DNA from: an uncultured Candidatus Melainabacteria bacterium
GTDB taxonomy: Bacteria; Cyanobacteriota; Vampirovibrionia; Gastranaerophilales; Gastranaerophilaceae
NCBI GenBank assembly: GCA_947570135.1
Contig: CANOTP010000001.1
Coordinates: forward strand, 62,001-126,000
DNA: 64,000 nucleotides
Direction: 5' to 3'
Part shown: piece by piece, positions 24,418-32,778 of the stretch
Numbering within the stretch: the first letter of the stretch is position 1
Layout of the letters: each line of letters opens with the position of its first letter
Position numbers and translations under genes: made by a program
Notes under the pieces: model-generated
What the model saw: the letters and a program-made list of their open reading frames with translations, nothing else
Databases searched by the model: none
Told to the model about the DNA's origin: nothing

Positions 24418-25407
24418 TTATACTATTACTGCATTTATTCTGTTAATTAGCCTTGTTTTGAAATCTTCAAGTTTATCTTCTTCCCATATAATAATATTTT
24501 TATGGTTGATATCAAAATGCACTTTTTCAATATTTTTATCAGAAACACCCTCTAACCATTTTTTATGACAAGTGTAAATTACAGGTAAACCTAACCCCTC
24601 AGCAAATCCAGCTTCATAATACACTCCACCTCTATATCCAGTTAAATCTGCAACCATAAATTTACTTTTTCTTATTTGAGCTATCATCTCATCATTTATA
24701 TCATTACAGTATTCAACGCAATCAATTTTAATTGAGTTAAACCGATTTTCATTTTCAATAGCAGGTTTAATAGCTTTTGCATATACATTACTCATATCTG
24801 GCTTATGGTTTTCAAGGTCAACTTCATCATTAAACCACATTGCTACAAATCCTTGATTATTTCTTTGCTTTTGGCGTAAGTTTTCCTCATAATATCTCAA
24901 CCCATCCATTTCAACCCAAACTTGAAAGGTATTACCAGAGTGAGGCAAACCATTAAAGGATATATATCCCTTAAGTGTTTCAAAAATACTAGATAATTCT
25001 TGCTTATCAACACAAAATAATTCTCTGTATAGAGTTTCCCCATTGATGTTAAGTCTCTGTCCAAAGTGTTGTGTTTTATCTACAAAATAAGCAAGAGTAT
25101 TATCTATTTTATCGAGTAAGGTTTTTGGAGAATTTGCTTGTGATAATAATTCTTGCAAATTCTCTTCGTAAATAGGAGTTTGTCTATGATTAGAATTTTC
25201 AGGCAAAATATATAAAATGTTTCTCAATAAAGCCAAATCTATTTGAGACATATCTTTAAGGTAATAGTTTTCAAAATCATCTTCAAGTTGAAATCTTTTA
25301 CAATAAGGGCAATTATAAAATGTTGCAAAGTAATTAGTGCTTCTAGCTTTATGTTTCAGTGTTTTTCCACATATAGGGCAAAGTTCTTCTGTTTGTGTAT
25401 CAGTCAT
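24418..25407 (-). CDS. Zinc-ribbon protein with nucleoside 2-deoxyribosyltransferase/TIR-like domain
   Basis: I choose ATG 25407 with GAGGA upstream, giving 329 residues. The N-terminus is a four-cysteine ribbon (CPICGKTL and CPYCKR, residues about 10-36). The middle is unassigned. The last ~140 residues run GFVAMWFNDEV..., KSKFMVADLTGYRGGVYYEAGFAEGLGLPVIYTC, a pattern shared by nucleoside deoxyribosyltransferase-like and TIR-like proteins with a catalytic glutamate in YEAG. Members of this fold act as nucleotide-degrading effectors in several defence systems. Position next to Hachiman and Abi genes supports a defence role, but substrate and mode are unknown. Confidence 0.65.
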   Translation of the reverse strand: MTDTQTEELCPICGKTLKHKARSTNYFATFYNCPYCKRFQLEDDFENYYLKDMSQIDLALLRNILYILPENSNHRQTPIYEENLQELLSQANSPKTLLDKIDNTLAYFVDKTQHFGQRLNINGETLYRELFCVDKQELSSIFETLKGYISFNGLPHSGNTFQVWVEMDGLRYYEENLRQKQRNNQGFVAMWFNDEVDLENHKPDMSNVYAKAIKPAIENENRFNSIKIDCVEYCNDINDEMIAQIRKSKFMVADLTGYRGGVYYEAGFAEGLGLPVIYTCHKKWLEGVSDKNIEKVHFDINHKNIIIWEEDKLEDFKTRLINRINAVIV

Positions 25408-25600
25408 CAATTCCTCATTGTTGTATTAGTTCAACCTTTGTATATTTGTAATTGTACTATAAAAATTCTTGTCTGAATACTAACTAAGCACACTCTAACC
25501 TTAACGCTATTCTCATATTGTAATAAACTTGCGTTGACTCTGTCATTGTGCTAATAATAGTTCTGTAGAGTTCCAAAGATGGGAACTTAACGACACCATA

Positions 25601-25629
25601 AAAAAAGAGGTCATTATGACCTCTTTTTA
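25601..25629. terminator. Bidirectional terminator
   Basis: A near-perfect hairpin (AAAAAAGAGGTCA, loop TTA, TGACCTCTTTTT) has A- and T-runs on both sides. It ends the minus-strand gene at 25653. A second small dyad (AGTTCC / GGAACT) sits at about 25568-25587. Confidence 0.75.
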
Positions 25630-25652
25630 TTTCTATTATTATATTAAACTAC

Positions 25653-26030
25653 TTAATTTTGAGACAATGTGTCATAAACTTTTGCTACAATTTTCCATTC
25701 GCCTCGTATTTTATTCATAACAAGAAGGTCTGTAAATTTGTATCCATGCCAGTTGTCTTCAATAACTCGAACTGTCGCAATAGTTTTTTCGATATTTAAA
25801 ACATCAACACGAGCGATATAATCATCACTGACTGCACCCATTTTGTCAATTGTGTCATAAAACAGTTGAATTGAGCCTGATTGATATTCATCTTCATTTA
25901 GTTGTCCAAAGAAAGATGCTTTTTCGTAAAAATAAGGTTTTACAATTTCGCTGTTGCCATCGTGGACTGCTTCAATAAATTTTCTTGCAATATTCTCAAC
26001 TTTGCTAAACTCTTCTATTTGTTCTCTCAT
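25653..26030 (-). CDS. Nuclear transport factor 2-fold protein (lumazine-binding-like)
   Basis: The 125-residue protein has the NTF2/'putative lumazine-binding' pattern: a start helix (IARKFIEAVHDGN), FYEKASFFGQL, a central FYDTIDKMG, and a terminal LLVMNKIRGEWKIVAKVYDT. This fold binds small hydrophobic molecules or acts as an enzyme; the ligand is unknown here. The gene is divergent from a HxlR-type regulator, the usual sign of a regulator with its target. GGAGTT precedes the ATG. Confidence 0.78.
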   Translation of the reverse strand: MREQIEEFSKVENIARKFIEAVHDGNSEIVKPYFYEKASFFGQLNEDEYQSGSIQLFYDTIDKMGAVSDDYIARVDVLNIEKTIATVRVIEDNWHGYKFTDLLVMNKIRGEWKIVAKVYDTLSQN

Positions 26031-26113
26031 TTTTAACTCCTTTCTTTTTTATATAAATCATGCTAATCTATCGGTATAAAATTTGTAAGTACGGTAATAA
26101 AGGTAACTGTAAA

Positions 26114-26461
26114 ATGAAAGAAAAAAATTGTTTAAAAAATATTGAAAGCTTTGAAAAAACAGGTTTTAATTACACATTATCACTTGTTAGCGGAAAATAT
26201 AAGCTGACAATTCTGTATGCGATTTATAGACACAAGATTATCAGATTTAATGAACTGCAAAGGTACTTAAAACTTGTTTCCCATAAAACATTAAGTAATA
26301 CTTTAAAAGAACTAGAAAAAGATGATTTGGTCATAAGAAAAGAATATCCTCAAATCCCGCCAAAAGTTGAATATAGTTTAACAGAGAAAGGTGAAACTTT
26401 TATTCCTATATTATATAAAATGTGCGAATGGGGCGAATTGCACCAACAAAATCATAGTTAA
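26114..26461 (+). CDS. HxlR-family transcriptional regulator
   Basis: I choose ATG 26114, giving 115 residues that begin MKEKNCLKNIESF; the upstream start adds 18 residues unlike the family. The winged helix is characteristic: cysteine near the N-terminus (NCLKN), VSGKYKLTILYAIY, IRFNELQRYL, HKTLSNTLKELEKDDLV and the PPKVEYSLTEKGE wing. HxlR proteins sense redox-active or electrophilic compounds through the cysteine. It likely controls the divergent NTF2-fold gene. Its stop overlaps the end of a decayed minus-strand frame. Confidence 0.88.
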   Translation: MKEKNCLKNIESFEKTGFNYTLSLVSGKYKLTILYAIYRHKIIRFNELQRYLKLVSHKTLSNTLKELEKDDLVIRKEYPQIPPKVEYSLTEKGETFIPILYKMCEWGELHQQNHS

Positions 26462-26577
26462 GATTTAATTATTGTTGTTATCAGATTACCGTCGGGGTAT
26501 AAATCTTGTTGATACCTTTGGACTATACCTTCTCGGTCATATCGATTAAATGTTACTCTTTCAATTTTTTTCGTGAA
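26458..26577 (-). pseudogene. C-terminal remnant of a decayed gene
   Basis: A minus-strand frame ending at 26458 reads about 38 residues with natural composition (KIERVTFNRYDREGIVQRYQ, DLYPDGNLITTIIKS). An in-frame stop lies just upstream, and only a short 15-residue frame precedes it. It looks like the last exonic part of a lost protein. The rest of the gap up to 26810 is AT-rich and contains no other gene. Confidence 0.35.
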
Positions 26578-26810
26578 CTTTTAATAGATTAGTTTTTCTA
26601 CTTGAGTAAGCAGTACAAGATACATCATAAATATGCATAATTTTCACCTTTCACGTATTACTACTCTAAAAAATAACACAAAACTGTGCTAAGTATAAAC
26701 CTTAGTGACTAAATCGTCCGAATTGTTTTATGTGATAGTGCATGATGTATTTTTCTTTTATTATTACAATAGTAGTATGAATATTTTATTCTTTCAATAA
26801 TAAATATAAA

Positions 26811-27500
26811 TTATTTCTTTTTTATAATTTTTTTAAAATAGTCATTTTCCGTAGCCGCTTTTTGAGCGCAAGACATTCCGTTCAGTCCATTATTATCTTT
26901 AGATGTATTGCAAGCATAGTTTTTCATTTGAGTGCTGAACAGTGTTCCTGCAAATCCTTCGGGTAAGTAATTCCCATCTACATATCGAAAGAAAAATAAG
27001 TCATATCCTGTTCTGTTCGGAGGATTTGCGAAGCCGTTCAAATCTACTGCAACGGTATGTTTTCTGTTAAATAAAAGATTAGTGCCGTCAGGTAAAATAA
27101 GTTCACCGCTGCTTATCATATCAGGGTTAAGTTTATATTTCCCAAACAGTGTTTTGTATTCTTTGTTTGTATCTGTTGATTTTCTTGAACAATATTTGTG
27201 CGTTTTTTCTGTTGGTGAGGTTTCGCAGTCGATACTGTATTTTACATATTGTTTAAAAATTTTATATGTACCATGCCAGTAGTAACCGTCGCCGTACATT
27301 GCTTGTAAACTGTCATAATCAATTTCATCATTTTTCATTTGTTGAGCAACTTGTGTAATTATTGAATAGGATTTTAAAAACTGTGAGCGAAGTTGATGTG
27401 CTTTGTATGAGTTTATAAGACTTGGTATTGTTATCGCAGCAACAACTCCGATTACTCCAAGTGTTATCAAAACTTCAGCAAGTGTAAATCCGTTTTTCAT
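26811..27500 (-). CDS. Type IV pilin-like (pseudopilin) protein, module 1
   Basis: The 229-residue protein starts MKNGFTLAEVLITLGVIGVVAAITIPSLI, a class III prepilin signal. Cleavage is expected after Gly, with Phe at +1 and Glu at +5. A globular, Cys-containing domain with DLNGFANPPNRTGYDLFFF follows, a pattern repeated in the other pilins here. Such proteins are assembled by a type IV pilus or type II secretion-like machine, which is not in this window. It is divergent from an XRE-type HTH gene at 27619, with two copies of a 13-bp palindrome between them. Confidence 0.88.
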   Translation of the reverse strand: MKNGFTLAEVLITLGVIGVVAAITIPSLINSYKAHQLRSQFLKSYSIITQVAQQMKNDEIDYDSLQAMYGDGYYWHGTYKIFKQYVKYSIDCETSPTEKTHKYCSRKSTDTNKEYKTLFGKYKLNPDMISSGELILPDGTNLLFNRKHTVAVDLNGFANPPNRTGYDLFFFRYVDGNYLPEGFAGTLFSTQMKNYACNTSKDNNGLNGMSCAQKAATENDYFKKIIKKK

Positions 27501-27525
27501 ATTGCTATCCTTTTGTTTTTTATCC

Positions 27526-27582
27526 CGATTGTCAATCGTATCAGTATTATATTATAATCCACGTTTCCCCGATTGTCAATCG
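27526..27582. promoter_or_regulatory. Two copies of a palindromic operator, CGATTGTCAATCG
   Basis: The exact 13-bp palindrome CGATTGTCAATCG occurs at 27526-27538 and 27570-27582, 44 bp apart, which is about four helical turns. A TATATTATAAT box lies between them. The copies sit between the divergent pilin and XRE genes, so they are probably bound by the XRE protein. Confidence 0.7.
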
Positions 27583-27618
27583 TGGAAATTGTATTAAAGT
27601 TAGTACCACAATAGGATA

Positions 27619-27831
27619 ATGATTAATAATAACGTTAAAAAGAAGCTTGGAAAAAATATTAAAAATTTAAGACATAAAAGAGCTATTTCTCAGGAAGAAT
27701 TATCTCTGGCGCTTGAATTGGATAATTCATATATTGGAAAAGTCGAGAATGCTAAGCTGAATATTACTGTAGATAAATTGATTTTAATTGCTGATTATTT
27801 TAATGTGCAAGTGAAAAATTTGTTTGAATAA
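27619..27831 (+). CDS. XRE-family HTH regulator, module 1
   Basis: The 70-residue protein is almost only a Cro/CI-type helix-turn-helix: LGKNIKNLRHKRAISQEELSLALELDNSYIGKVENAKLNITVDKLILIADYFNV. Normal length for the stand-alone type is 65-80. It is divergent from the pilin gene at 26811. The paired palindromes at 27526 and 27570 are good candidates for its binding sites, so it probably regulates the pilin and itself. Confidence 0.88.
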   Translation: MINNNVKKKLGKNIKNLRHKRAISQEELSLALELDNSYIGKVENAKLNITVDKLILIADYFNVQVKNLFE

Positions 27832-27897
27832 TTTTTTTGAACTTTTGTATTTGTATTATCGTTATAATTTTGTGTAAGTTTATATAGGAGAAAAGGT

Positions 27898-28335
27898 ATG
27901 AAGATCAAATTTATAATGTTAGGATTAGCGATGATATTTGTATGTACACCTGTTTTTGCGTCTCCTGGGGGGCATAATGGCGGGCATGCTCCTGCTGTGC
28001 GTGCTGCAAATTATTATGGCGGAGTAAGTTATCACAGACCGCATGTTGGTACTATGCACAGACCTTCTCTTCACCATATCGGGGTAAGACCGTTACCTCC
28101 TCCGCCACAGTTGTATCGTCCGTACCGACCTGTGTATAGACCGTATTACCCGACAACTTATTATTCATGTACTTATTATCCTTCTTATAATTACGGTTAT
28201 GAAGTTGTACAACCTGTGCCTGCCGCGGTTAATACAGTTGTTGTAAGGGATAATTATGCAGGGGTTAATACTGCTGCTAACATTATAAATACTGCTGCAA
28301 ATGTGGCTTCGACTATCAGATATTTAACATGGTAA
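27898..28335 (+). CDS. Exported Tyr/Pro/His-rich protein
   Basis: The 145-residue protein has a signal peptide (MKIKFIMLGLAMIFVCTPVFAS, cleavage after FAS). The mature part is rich in Gly, His, Pro, Tyr and Arg (YRPYRPVYRPYYPTTYY), followed by a Val/Asn/Ala-rich end (NTAANIINTAANVAST). It has no recognised fold and is likely surface-exposed or wall-associated. AGGAGAAAAGGT precedes the ATG at a good distance. It is only five bases from the convergent acyltransferase gene, with no clear terminator between them. Confidence 0.75.
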   Translation: MKIKFIMLGLAMIFVCTPVFASPGGHNGGHAPAVRAANYYGGVSYHRPHVGTMHRPSLHHIGVRPLPPPPQLYRPYRPVYRPYYPTTYYSCTYYPSYNYGYEVVQPVPAAVNTVVVRDNYAGVNTAANIINTAANVASTIRYLTW

Positions 28336-28339
28336 ATTA

Positions 28340-29374
28340 TTATTTTATAGCTGCAATGGCTTCTTCTTTACAGATTCGCAAGTTTTCGCAAAGGATTCCG
28401 CCGATGTAGTTCGGAAGTTCTCTACCTTCTATCGGAACTGATTTTTCTGTTAAAACTGCACTTAAGCGACCTGCAAAAAAGTCTTTGTATTCTGTTCTTG
28501 CAAAAGGTGATGTTATGTTTCCGGAGGAAGCTTCAATATGAGGTCCATGCTTTTTCAGCGTAACAGTTTCACCTATATATATGCTGTCAGCGCCTGATTT
28601 TTTGCCGTATGCGAAACCCAGCGGTGTAACATTAACTTCAGGAGTTTTGTCTGTTATTTTTGCAACCAGCTCGGCTATTCCGAGTTGAAATTTTTCGGCT
28701 AAAGGAGCTTTTTTTCTAATTGCATTTTTACCTTCGGGAAAGATGAAAATATTAACTTGGTTATTCAAAAACTCTCTTATAAGTTTGAAAAATGTTCGGG
28801 CATTAGCTTGTGAATCAGAGCCGTAAAGGCTTGCGTCAATTCCGACTGCGCCGAGTTTTTCAAAGATTGTTCGGTTTAGTTTACTCATTGACAGTAAAAT
28901 GTCTTCGTTTAAAATGATTCTCGGGCGCGGACATGTTTGTTCAAGTCCGTCGCGAAGGTATATGTGGTTAAGCAGGGTATTAAAAAACGCGAGCATTTTC
29001 GGGTCTTTTGACTGGTTATCATGATTCATGATAAATATATGCGGACTTTTTGTGTGAGCGATTTGCTCAAGTCGGTTGCTTTCCAGATTAATTTCAACGG
29101 TTTTTTGGTTCGAAAACATTTGACTTATTCTTGTAAGTATGTGGATATACTCAGTGGATTTAGGGTCAGTATTTAAAAACTTTTCGTAAAGTTCGGGATG
29201 TTTATTTTTATTAAAAAAGTCAAAAAATCTGTTAATAATTGTGCGTCCTGCAAATTCTACATTGCGCAGCGTTTTTTCAACAGGTGCAGCAAAAGGCACA
29301 GGATTATAACCCTGAAAATTCGGTTTACAAGGTTTGTAATTATTGTAAGATATTTGGTTAATTGGGGTAAGCAT
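28340..29374 (-). CDS. Glycerolipid acyltransferase (PlsC-like)
   Basis: The protein is 344 residues. Acyltransferase motif I is NHDNQSKD (NHx4D) near residue 117. Motif III is IFPEGKNAIRKK near 213. Both are typical of PlsC/1-acylglycerol-phosphate acyltransferases. The N-terminus (about 30 residues) contains KPNFQGYNP, one of several NFxG-type leads seen in this window. The longer size than PlsC (about 240) and the absence of membrane helices mean the acceptor is uncertain. It may acylate lysophosphatidate or another polar lipid. Confidence 0.78.
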   Translation of the reverse strand: MLTPINQISYNNYKPCKPNFQGYNPVPFAAPVEKTLRNVEFAGRTIINRFFDFFNKNKHPELYEKFLNTDPKSTEYIHILTRISQMFSNQKTVEINLESNRLEQIAHTKSPHIFIMNHDNQSKDPKMLAFFNTLLNHIYLRDGLEQTCPRPRIILNEDILLSMSKLNRTIFEKLGAVGIDASLYGSDSQANARTFFKLIREFLNNQVNIFIFPEGKNAIRKKAPLAEKFQLGIAELVAKITDKTPEVNVTPLGFAYGKKSGADSIYIGETVTLKKHGPHIEASSGNITSPFARTEYKDFFAGRLSAVLTEKSVPIEGRELPNYIGGILCENLRICKEEAIAAIK

Positions 29375-29388
29375 ATTATTTTATATAG

Positions 29389-29790
29389 TTAAGAAGGGTC
29401 TTTGACTTTTTTTGTTACTGTTACAGATTTTCCAAGGTCGTGTAAAAAACTTCCTATAGTACTGAATAAGCTTCCCATTGTGCTTGGGTTATTATTAGCT
29501 GATATAATGGTTTTAGGAGTTACATAAGGTGCCACAGCATCAAGTGATGACGGTACAATTCCAAATGAATCAATGCCTGATGCTTTTGCAGAAAATGCTG
29601 TTCCCAAAACATCAGAGGCTGAGCCTGCTACATTTGAAGCTGTTGTACCCAATGTCCCTGCTGAAGTTGAGCCGACTGCGCAGCTTCCTGTTGTTGAAAA
29701 CGGACTGAGTTGAACTGCTTCTTTTGAAAGTTGTTTTAATTCTGATATTTTTATTTTTGCTGTGAATGCAATGTTTGGTTGAATATTCAT
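29389..29790 (-). CDS. Hypothetical low-complexity protein with NxAFTAKI lead
   Basis: This 133-residue protein starts MNIQPNIAFTAKIKISELKQ. It then has a long Ser/Thr/Gly/Ala-rich middle (STTGSCAVGSTSAGTLGTTA) and a modest C-terminal part. No signal or membrane segment is seen. Its lead resembles other short proteins here (NFTGF at 49259). Function is unknown. The ATG is behind AGGAAA. Confidence 0.55.
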   Translation of the reverse strand: MNIQPNIAFTAKIKISELKQLSKEAVQLSPFSTTGSCAVGSTSAGTLGTTASNVAGSASDVLGTAFSAKASGIDSFGIVPSSLDAVAPYVTPKTIISANNNPSTMGSLFSTIGSFLHDLGKSVTVTKKVKDPS

Positions 29791-29864
29791 GATTTTTCCT
29801 TATATGTCTACATACATAATAATACCTGTAAAAAAATAATTTGCTATATAAAACAATAAAAAAA

Positions 29865-29886
29865 AGCCGTTTCAAAAAGAACGGCT
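29865..29886 (-). terminator. Hairpin terminator with T-run on the minus strand
   Basis: AGCCGTT pairs with AACGGCT. An eight-A run follows on the plus strand, which is a U-run for minus-strand transcripts. It lies upstream of the gene at 29389 and downstream of prs, so it can stop read-through from prs. Between it and the next hairpin is a short GGGGAGGAGG-ATG frame of 16 codons that I do not call. Confidence 0.6.
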
Positions 29887-29978
29887 ACCAGACTTGGGGA
29901 GGAGGTATGAAAAACTTTCGTTTCTCATATCTATATTATGTAATACGACGGGAATAAAAAATTCTTTAGCAAAAAGAA

Positions 29979-30008
29979 GAAAATCTCCTCTAAACGGAGG
30001 AGATTTTC
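29979..30008 (-). terminator. Terminator after prs
   Basis: GAAAATCTCCT pairs with AGGAGATTTTC around an eight-base loop, 38 bases after the prs stop on the minus strand. A T-rich stretch follows on that strand. Confidence 0.7.
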
Positions 30009-30046
30009 TATATAAATATTTACCACTTCGCCTTATGCAAAATTTG

Positions 30047-31066
30047 CTAGCCGACTTGCATTTCTTTTTCGAATCCGAACAGTGAACTTACTGATTCATC
30101 GTCATGGATTCTTGAGATTGCTTGGGCAAGTAACGGTGCTACCGATACCTGTTTAATATTTGAAGGCATTTTATCCATATCTAAAGGAATCGTGTTTGTT
30201 ACGATACATTCCGTGATAGGAGCGGAACCCAGGCGTTCGATTGCAGGACCTGAGAATACAGGGTGTGTTGCACCTACATAAATTTCTTTAGCGCCTTTTG
30301 ATTTTAAAAGTTTAGAAGCCTCACAAATTGTTCCTGCCGTATCAATGATATCATCAAACATTAAGCAAACTTTGCCTTCAACTTCGCCGATAACGTTTGT
30401 TGCTATTGCTTCGTTATGTTTGTCTCGGCGTTTATCTATAATTGCAATTGGGCATCCGAGTTTTTTAGCAAAATGTCTTGTTCTGTTAGCTCCGCCCATA
30501 TCAGGTGATACTGCGACCATGTCATCAGGGTTAATATTAAGGCTTTTGATATAGTTAACAATAACATTTGTTGCGAAAATGTGGTCAACAAGTATGTTAA
30601 AGAAACCTTGAATTTGACCTGTGTGTAAGTCCATTGCAAGAACTCTGTCAGCGCCTGCCGTTGTTAATAAGTCTGCAACAAGTTTTGCTGTAATAGCTTC
30701 TCTGCCTGAGGTCTTTCTGTCTTGTCTTGCATATCCGTAATAAGGAATTACTGCTGTAATTGTTTTAGCGCTTGCACGTTTGAATGCATCTATAATAATC
30801 AATAATTCCATTAAGTTTTCGTTAACAGGGTTGCAAACAGGCTGGATGATAAATACATCATCCCCTCTGACGCTTTCTTTTACCTGTACGTAAATTTCTC
30901 CGTCAGCAAAGTTTTTAACAACCATCGGACCTACCGTTGTTCCTAAATAATCAGCAATTTCTTGAGCTAATTTAGGATTTGAACGACCTGCAAATAATTT
31001 AATGTCATGGGTCGGGTTAATTGCGCGTTCAAGTTGGGTATAAGTCATTTCTTCGATTGCAGCCAT
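30047..31066 (-). CDS. prs: Ribose-phosphate pyrophosphokinase
   Basis: The 339-residue enzyme makes PRPP from ribose 5-phosphate and ATP, needed for purine, pyrimidine, His, Trp and NAD synthesis. It has the ATP-binding FADGEIYVQVKESVRGDDVFIIQP, the flexible loop YYGYARQDRKTSGREAI, the metal-binding DLHTGQIQGFF, and the PRPP signature VCLMFDDIIDTAGTICEA. It has normal class I length plus about 15 N-terminal residues. It is monocistronic between clear terminators. Confidence 0.97.
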   Translation of the reverse strand: MAAIEEMTYTQLERAINPTHDIKLFAGRSNPKLAQEIADYLGTTVGPMVVKNFADGEIYVQVKESVRGDDVFIIQPVCNPVNENLMELLIIIDAFKRASAKTITAVIPYYGYARQDRKTSGREAITAKLVADLLTTAGADRVLAMDLHTGQIQGFFNILVDHIFATNVIVNYIKSLNINPDDMVAVSPDMGGANRTRHFAKKLGCPIAIIDKRRDKHNEAIATNVIGEVEGKVCLMFDDIIDTAGTICEASKLLKSKGAKEIYVGATHPVFSGPAIERLGSAPITECIVTNTIPLDMDKMPSNIKQVSVAPLLAQAISRIHDDESVSSLFGFEKEMQVG

Positions 31067-31214
31067 ATTTTATCCTTTCTTTATCCGGCACTATAGAGTA
31101 TAACTATTATAAATCTGAAAGTTATTAACCTCAAGATTTTTTTAAGTTTTGTAATAATATAAAATCCGTAAATATATTTTTTTGCGATAAAATATGGCTG
31201 TTTGTTACCAAAGT

Positions 31215-31862
31215 TTATAATAACAAATCATCGCGGTCTACAAGTTTGAAGACCCACGCTGCAACAGCGGCGGCAACAAGGTTTACGCCGATTGTAATCA
31301 ATGCAAGTTTCAGACATGCGATGTTTAGTGTAAATAATCCTAATGCAACGGCGGGGTTAAAAGCACCAAAGCAAAGCACTCCTCCTGTTACAAAAGCTCC
31401 GACGGTTACTGTTGAACCTATTGCAAGCCCGTAATATGAATTGCCTGCGGCTTTAGATGCCGTTGCGGTTGTTAATACTACATAGCATAGTGCAAATGTA
31501 AATAAAAATTCGCCGATAATAAGCTGGGTTACTGTAAATGGACATTCAGCCGCGCCTTCAACCATTCCGCCAAGAAACATTATAAGCCCGCTTGCTGCAA
31601 GTGAACCAAGAAATTGAAAAAGCATATAAAAAATACAATGTTTAAGGCTTAAAGCTCCTCTTATTGTGGCTGCAAGTGATACTGCAGGATTATAGTGTCC
31701 TCCTGAAATGTATCCGCCTGCGTAAACCATTACCATTAAAATAAAACCTATTGCAATTGCAGCGATTACGCCGTTACCCGGTAATACTAAGCACAAACCT
31801 ACCGTAAATACCAGAAAAAATGTTCCTATAAACTCGACAATGTATCTTCTAATGTCATCCAT
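31215..31862 (-). CDS. MIP-family channel (aquaporin / glycerol facilitator-like)
   Basis: The protein is 215 residues with six membrane helices and two half-helices. Both NPA motifs are intact: HYNPAVSLA near residue 70 and GAFNPAVALG near 170. No extended glycerol-facilitator loop is present, so a water channel is somewhat more likely; small neutral solutes cannot be excluded. AGGAGTAAAA precedes the ATG. Confidence 0.9.
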   Translation of the reverse strand: MDDIRRYIVEFIGTFFLVFTVGLCLVLPGNGVIAAIAIGFILMVMVYAGGYISGGHYNPAVSLAATIRGALSLKHCIFYMLFQFLGSLAASGLIMFLGGMVEGAAECPFTVTQLIIGEFLFTFALCYVVLTTATASKAAGNSYYGLAIGSTVTVGAFVTGGVLCFGAFNPAVALGLFTLNIACLKLALITIGVNLVAAAVAAWVFKLVDRDDLLL

Positions 31863-31938
31863 GTTTTTACTCCTTTATAAAAATTTTGACATAAGAAGTT
31901 TAAGTTAAATTATTGTTTTTAGACATTGTACGTATCGG

Positions 31939-32433
31939 CTAAATTAAAGAGTATTCCATAATATAATCATCCATTACAAAACCTTCACCGATATCTGTTA
32001 CAACAGAATCTATAGTCTTAAATCCCCATTTTTCGTAAGCTGCAATAGTGTTTTTATTATATTTGTTAACTGTAAGCTGTATTGATTTATATGATTTTTC
32101 TTTAGCGATTTGCTTAATTTTTTCAAAAGCTTTCGCGCCGATTCCCCTACGACGGTGAGTGCTTTTTATATATAGTTTAGACAAAAACATATAATCTTTT
32201 TTTTCGGATATCCCGAAATATCCGATATTTTCTTCGTTTTCCTGTATAAAATAATAAGTGTAATTTTCGTTATCGTATTGATTTTTTATTGCACTTTCTG
32301 ATTGAAAGTTTTCAATCATATAATCAATTTGCTCAGGGGTTAAAATTACTGTCCAGTACTCGTGCCAAATTTCTGATGCTAATTGTGTCAGGGATTTTAT
32401 ATCTTGAATTTCGACTTTTTTAAAATTTATCAT
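31939..32433 (-). CDS. GNAT-family N-acetyltransferase
   Basis: I choose ATG 32433 (MINFKKVEI...), giving 164 residues; the upstream frame adds a hydrophobic lead that does not fit the family. The GNAT core is visible: YYFIQENEENIGYFGI, then LYIKSTHRRRGIGAKAFEKI (the acetyl-CoA R/Q-x-x-G-x-G/A loop), and LTVNKYNKNTIAAYEKWGFK. The substrate is unknown. The gene is next to, and divergent from, the small gene at 32499, on either side of an AT-rich promoter gap. Confidence 0.88.
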   Translation of the reverse strand: MINFKKVEIQDIKSLTQLASEIWHEYWTVILTPEQIDYMIENFQSESAIKNQYDNENYTYYFIQENEENIGYFGISEKKDYMFLSKLYIKSTHRRRGIGAKAFEKIKQIAKEKSYKSIQLTVNKYNKNTIAAYEKWGFKTIDSVVTDIGEGFVMDDYIMEYSLI

Positions 32434-32498
32434 AAATTTACCCGCAAAATAAAATTTTTTCGGGTTTATTATAACATAAAAAGCAAAAAGGAGAAAAT

Positions 32499-32735
32499 AT
32501 GAAATTAGTAATAAGTGAAGTTTCACCCCGTGTTAAAACATTGTCAAAAAAAGCTTTTAAACAAAGGCGTATTAATATGGAACAACAGGTTCAAAAAGTC
32601 GTAAATGTTAACCATATTCACGAAACGTTAGAACGTCAGGCGGAATTGATTTCTCCCGAAGAATATATCAAGGCAAGAGCTTATCTGTCTGATTTGGAGC
32701 AAATGAGATTAATGCAGGAATATTTAGTATTTTAA
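32499..32735 (+). CDS. Small hypothetical protein
   Basis: The 78-residue product is behind a strong AAAAGGAG site seven bases before the ATG. It is basic at the start (SPRVKTLSKKAFKQRRINMEQQ) and helical throughout. It is followed by a long bidirectional terminator. I recognise no family. Confidence 0.6.
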   Translation: MKLVISEVSPRVKTLSKKAFKQRRINMEQQVQKVVNVNHIHETLERQAELISPEEYIKARAYLSDLEQMRLMQEYLVF

Positions 32736-32772
32736 ACTAAAAAAGGAAGATTTTAAATCTTCCTTTTTTAGT
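32736..32772. terminator. Long bidirectional terminator
   Basis: ACTAAAAAAGGAAGAT pairs with ATCTTCCTTTTTTAGT almost without mismatch, with A- and T-runs on either side. It lies between convergent genes at 32499 and 32779. Confidence 0.8.
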
Positions 32773-32778
32773 AATTAT

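Noticed and set aside
25560-25650. The end of the sequence before the terminator (..CGACACCA) as a second tRNA-Leu 3' end (attR)
   Set aside because: No T-loop or acceptor match beyond a few bases could be found, so the right end of the element remains unknown.
29887-29978. A 16-codon frame behind a very strong GGGGAGGAGG site
   Set aside because: It is too short and has no other support. It is squeezed between two terminators of the opposite strand.
31215-31862. MIP channel as a certain glycerol facilitator
   Set aside because: The loop and selectivity positions could not be decided by eye, so only the family is called.
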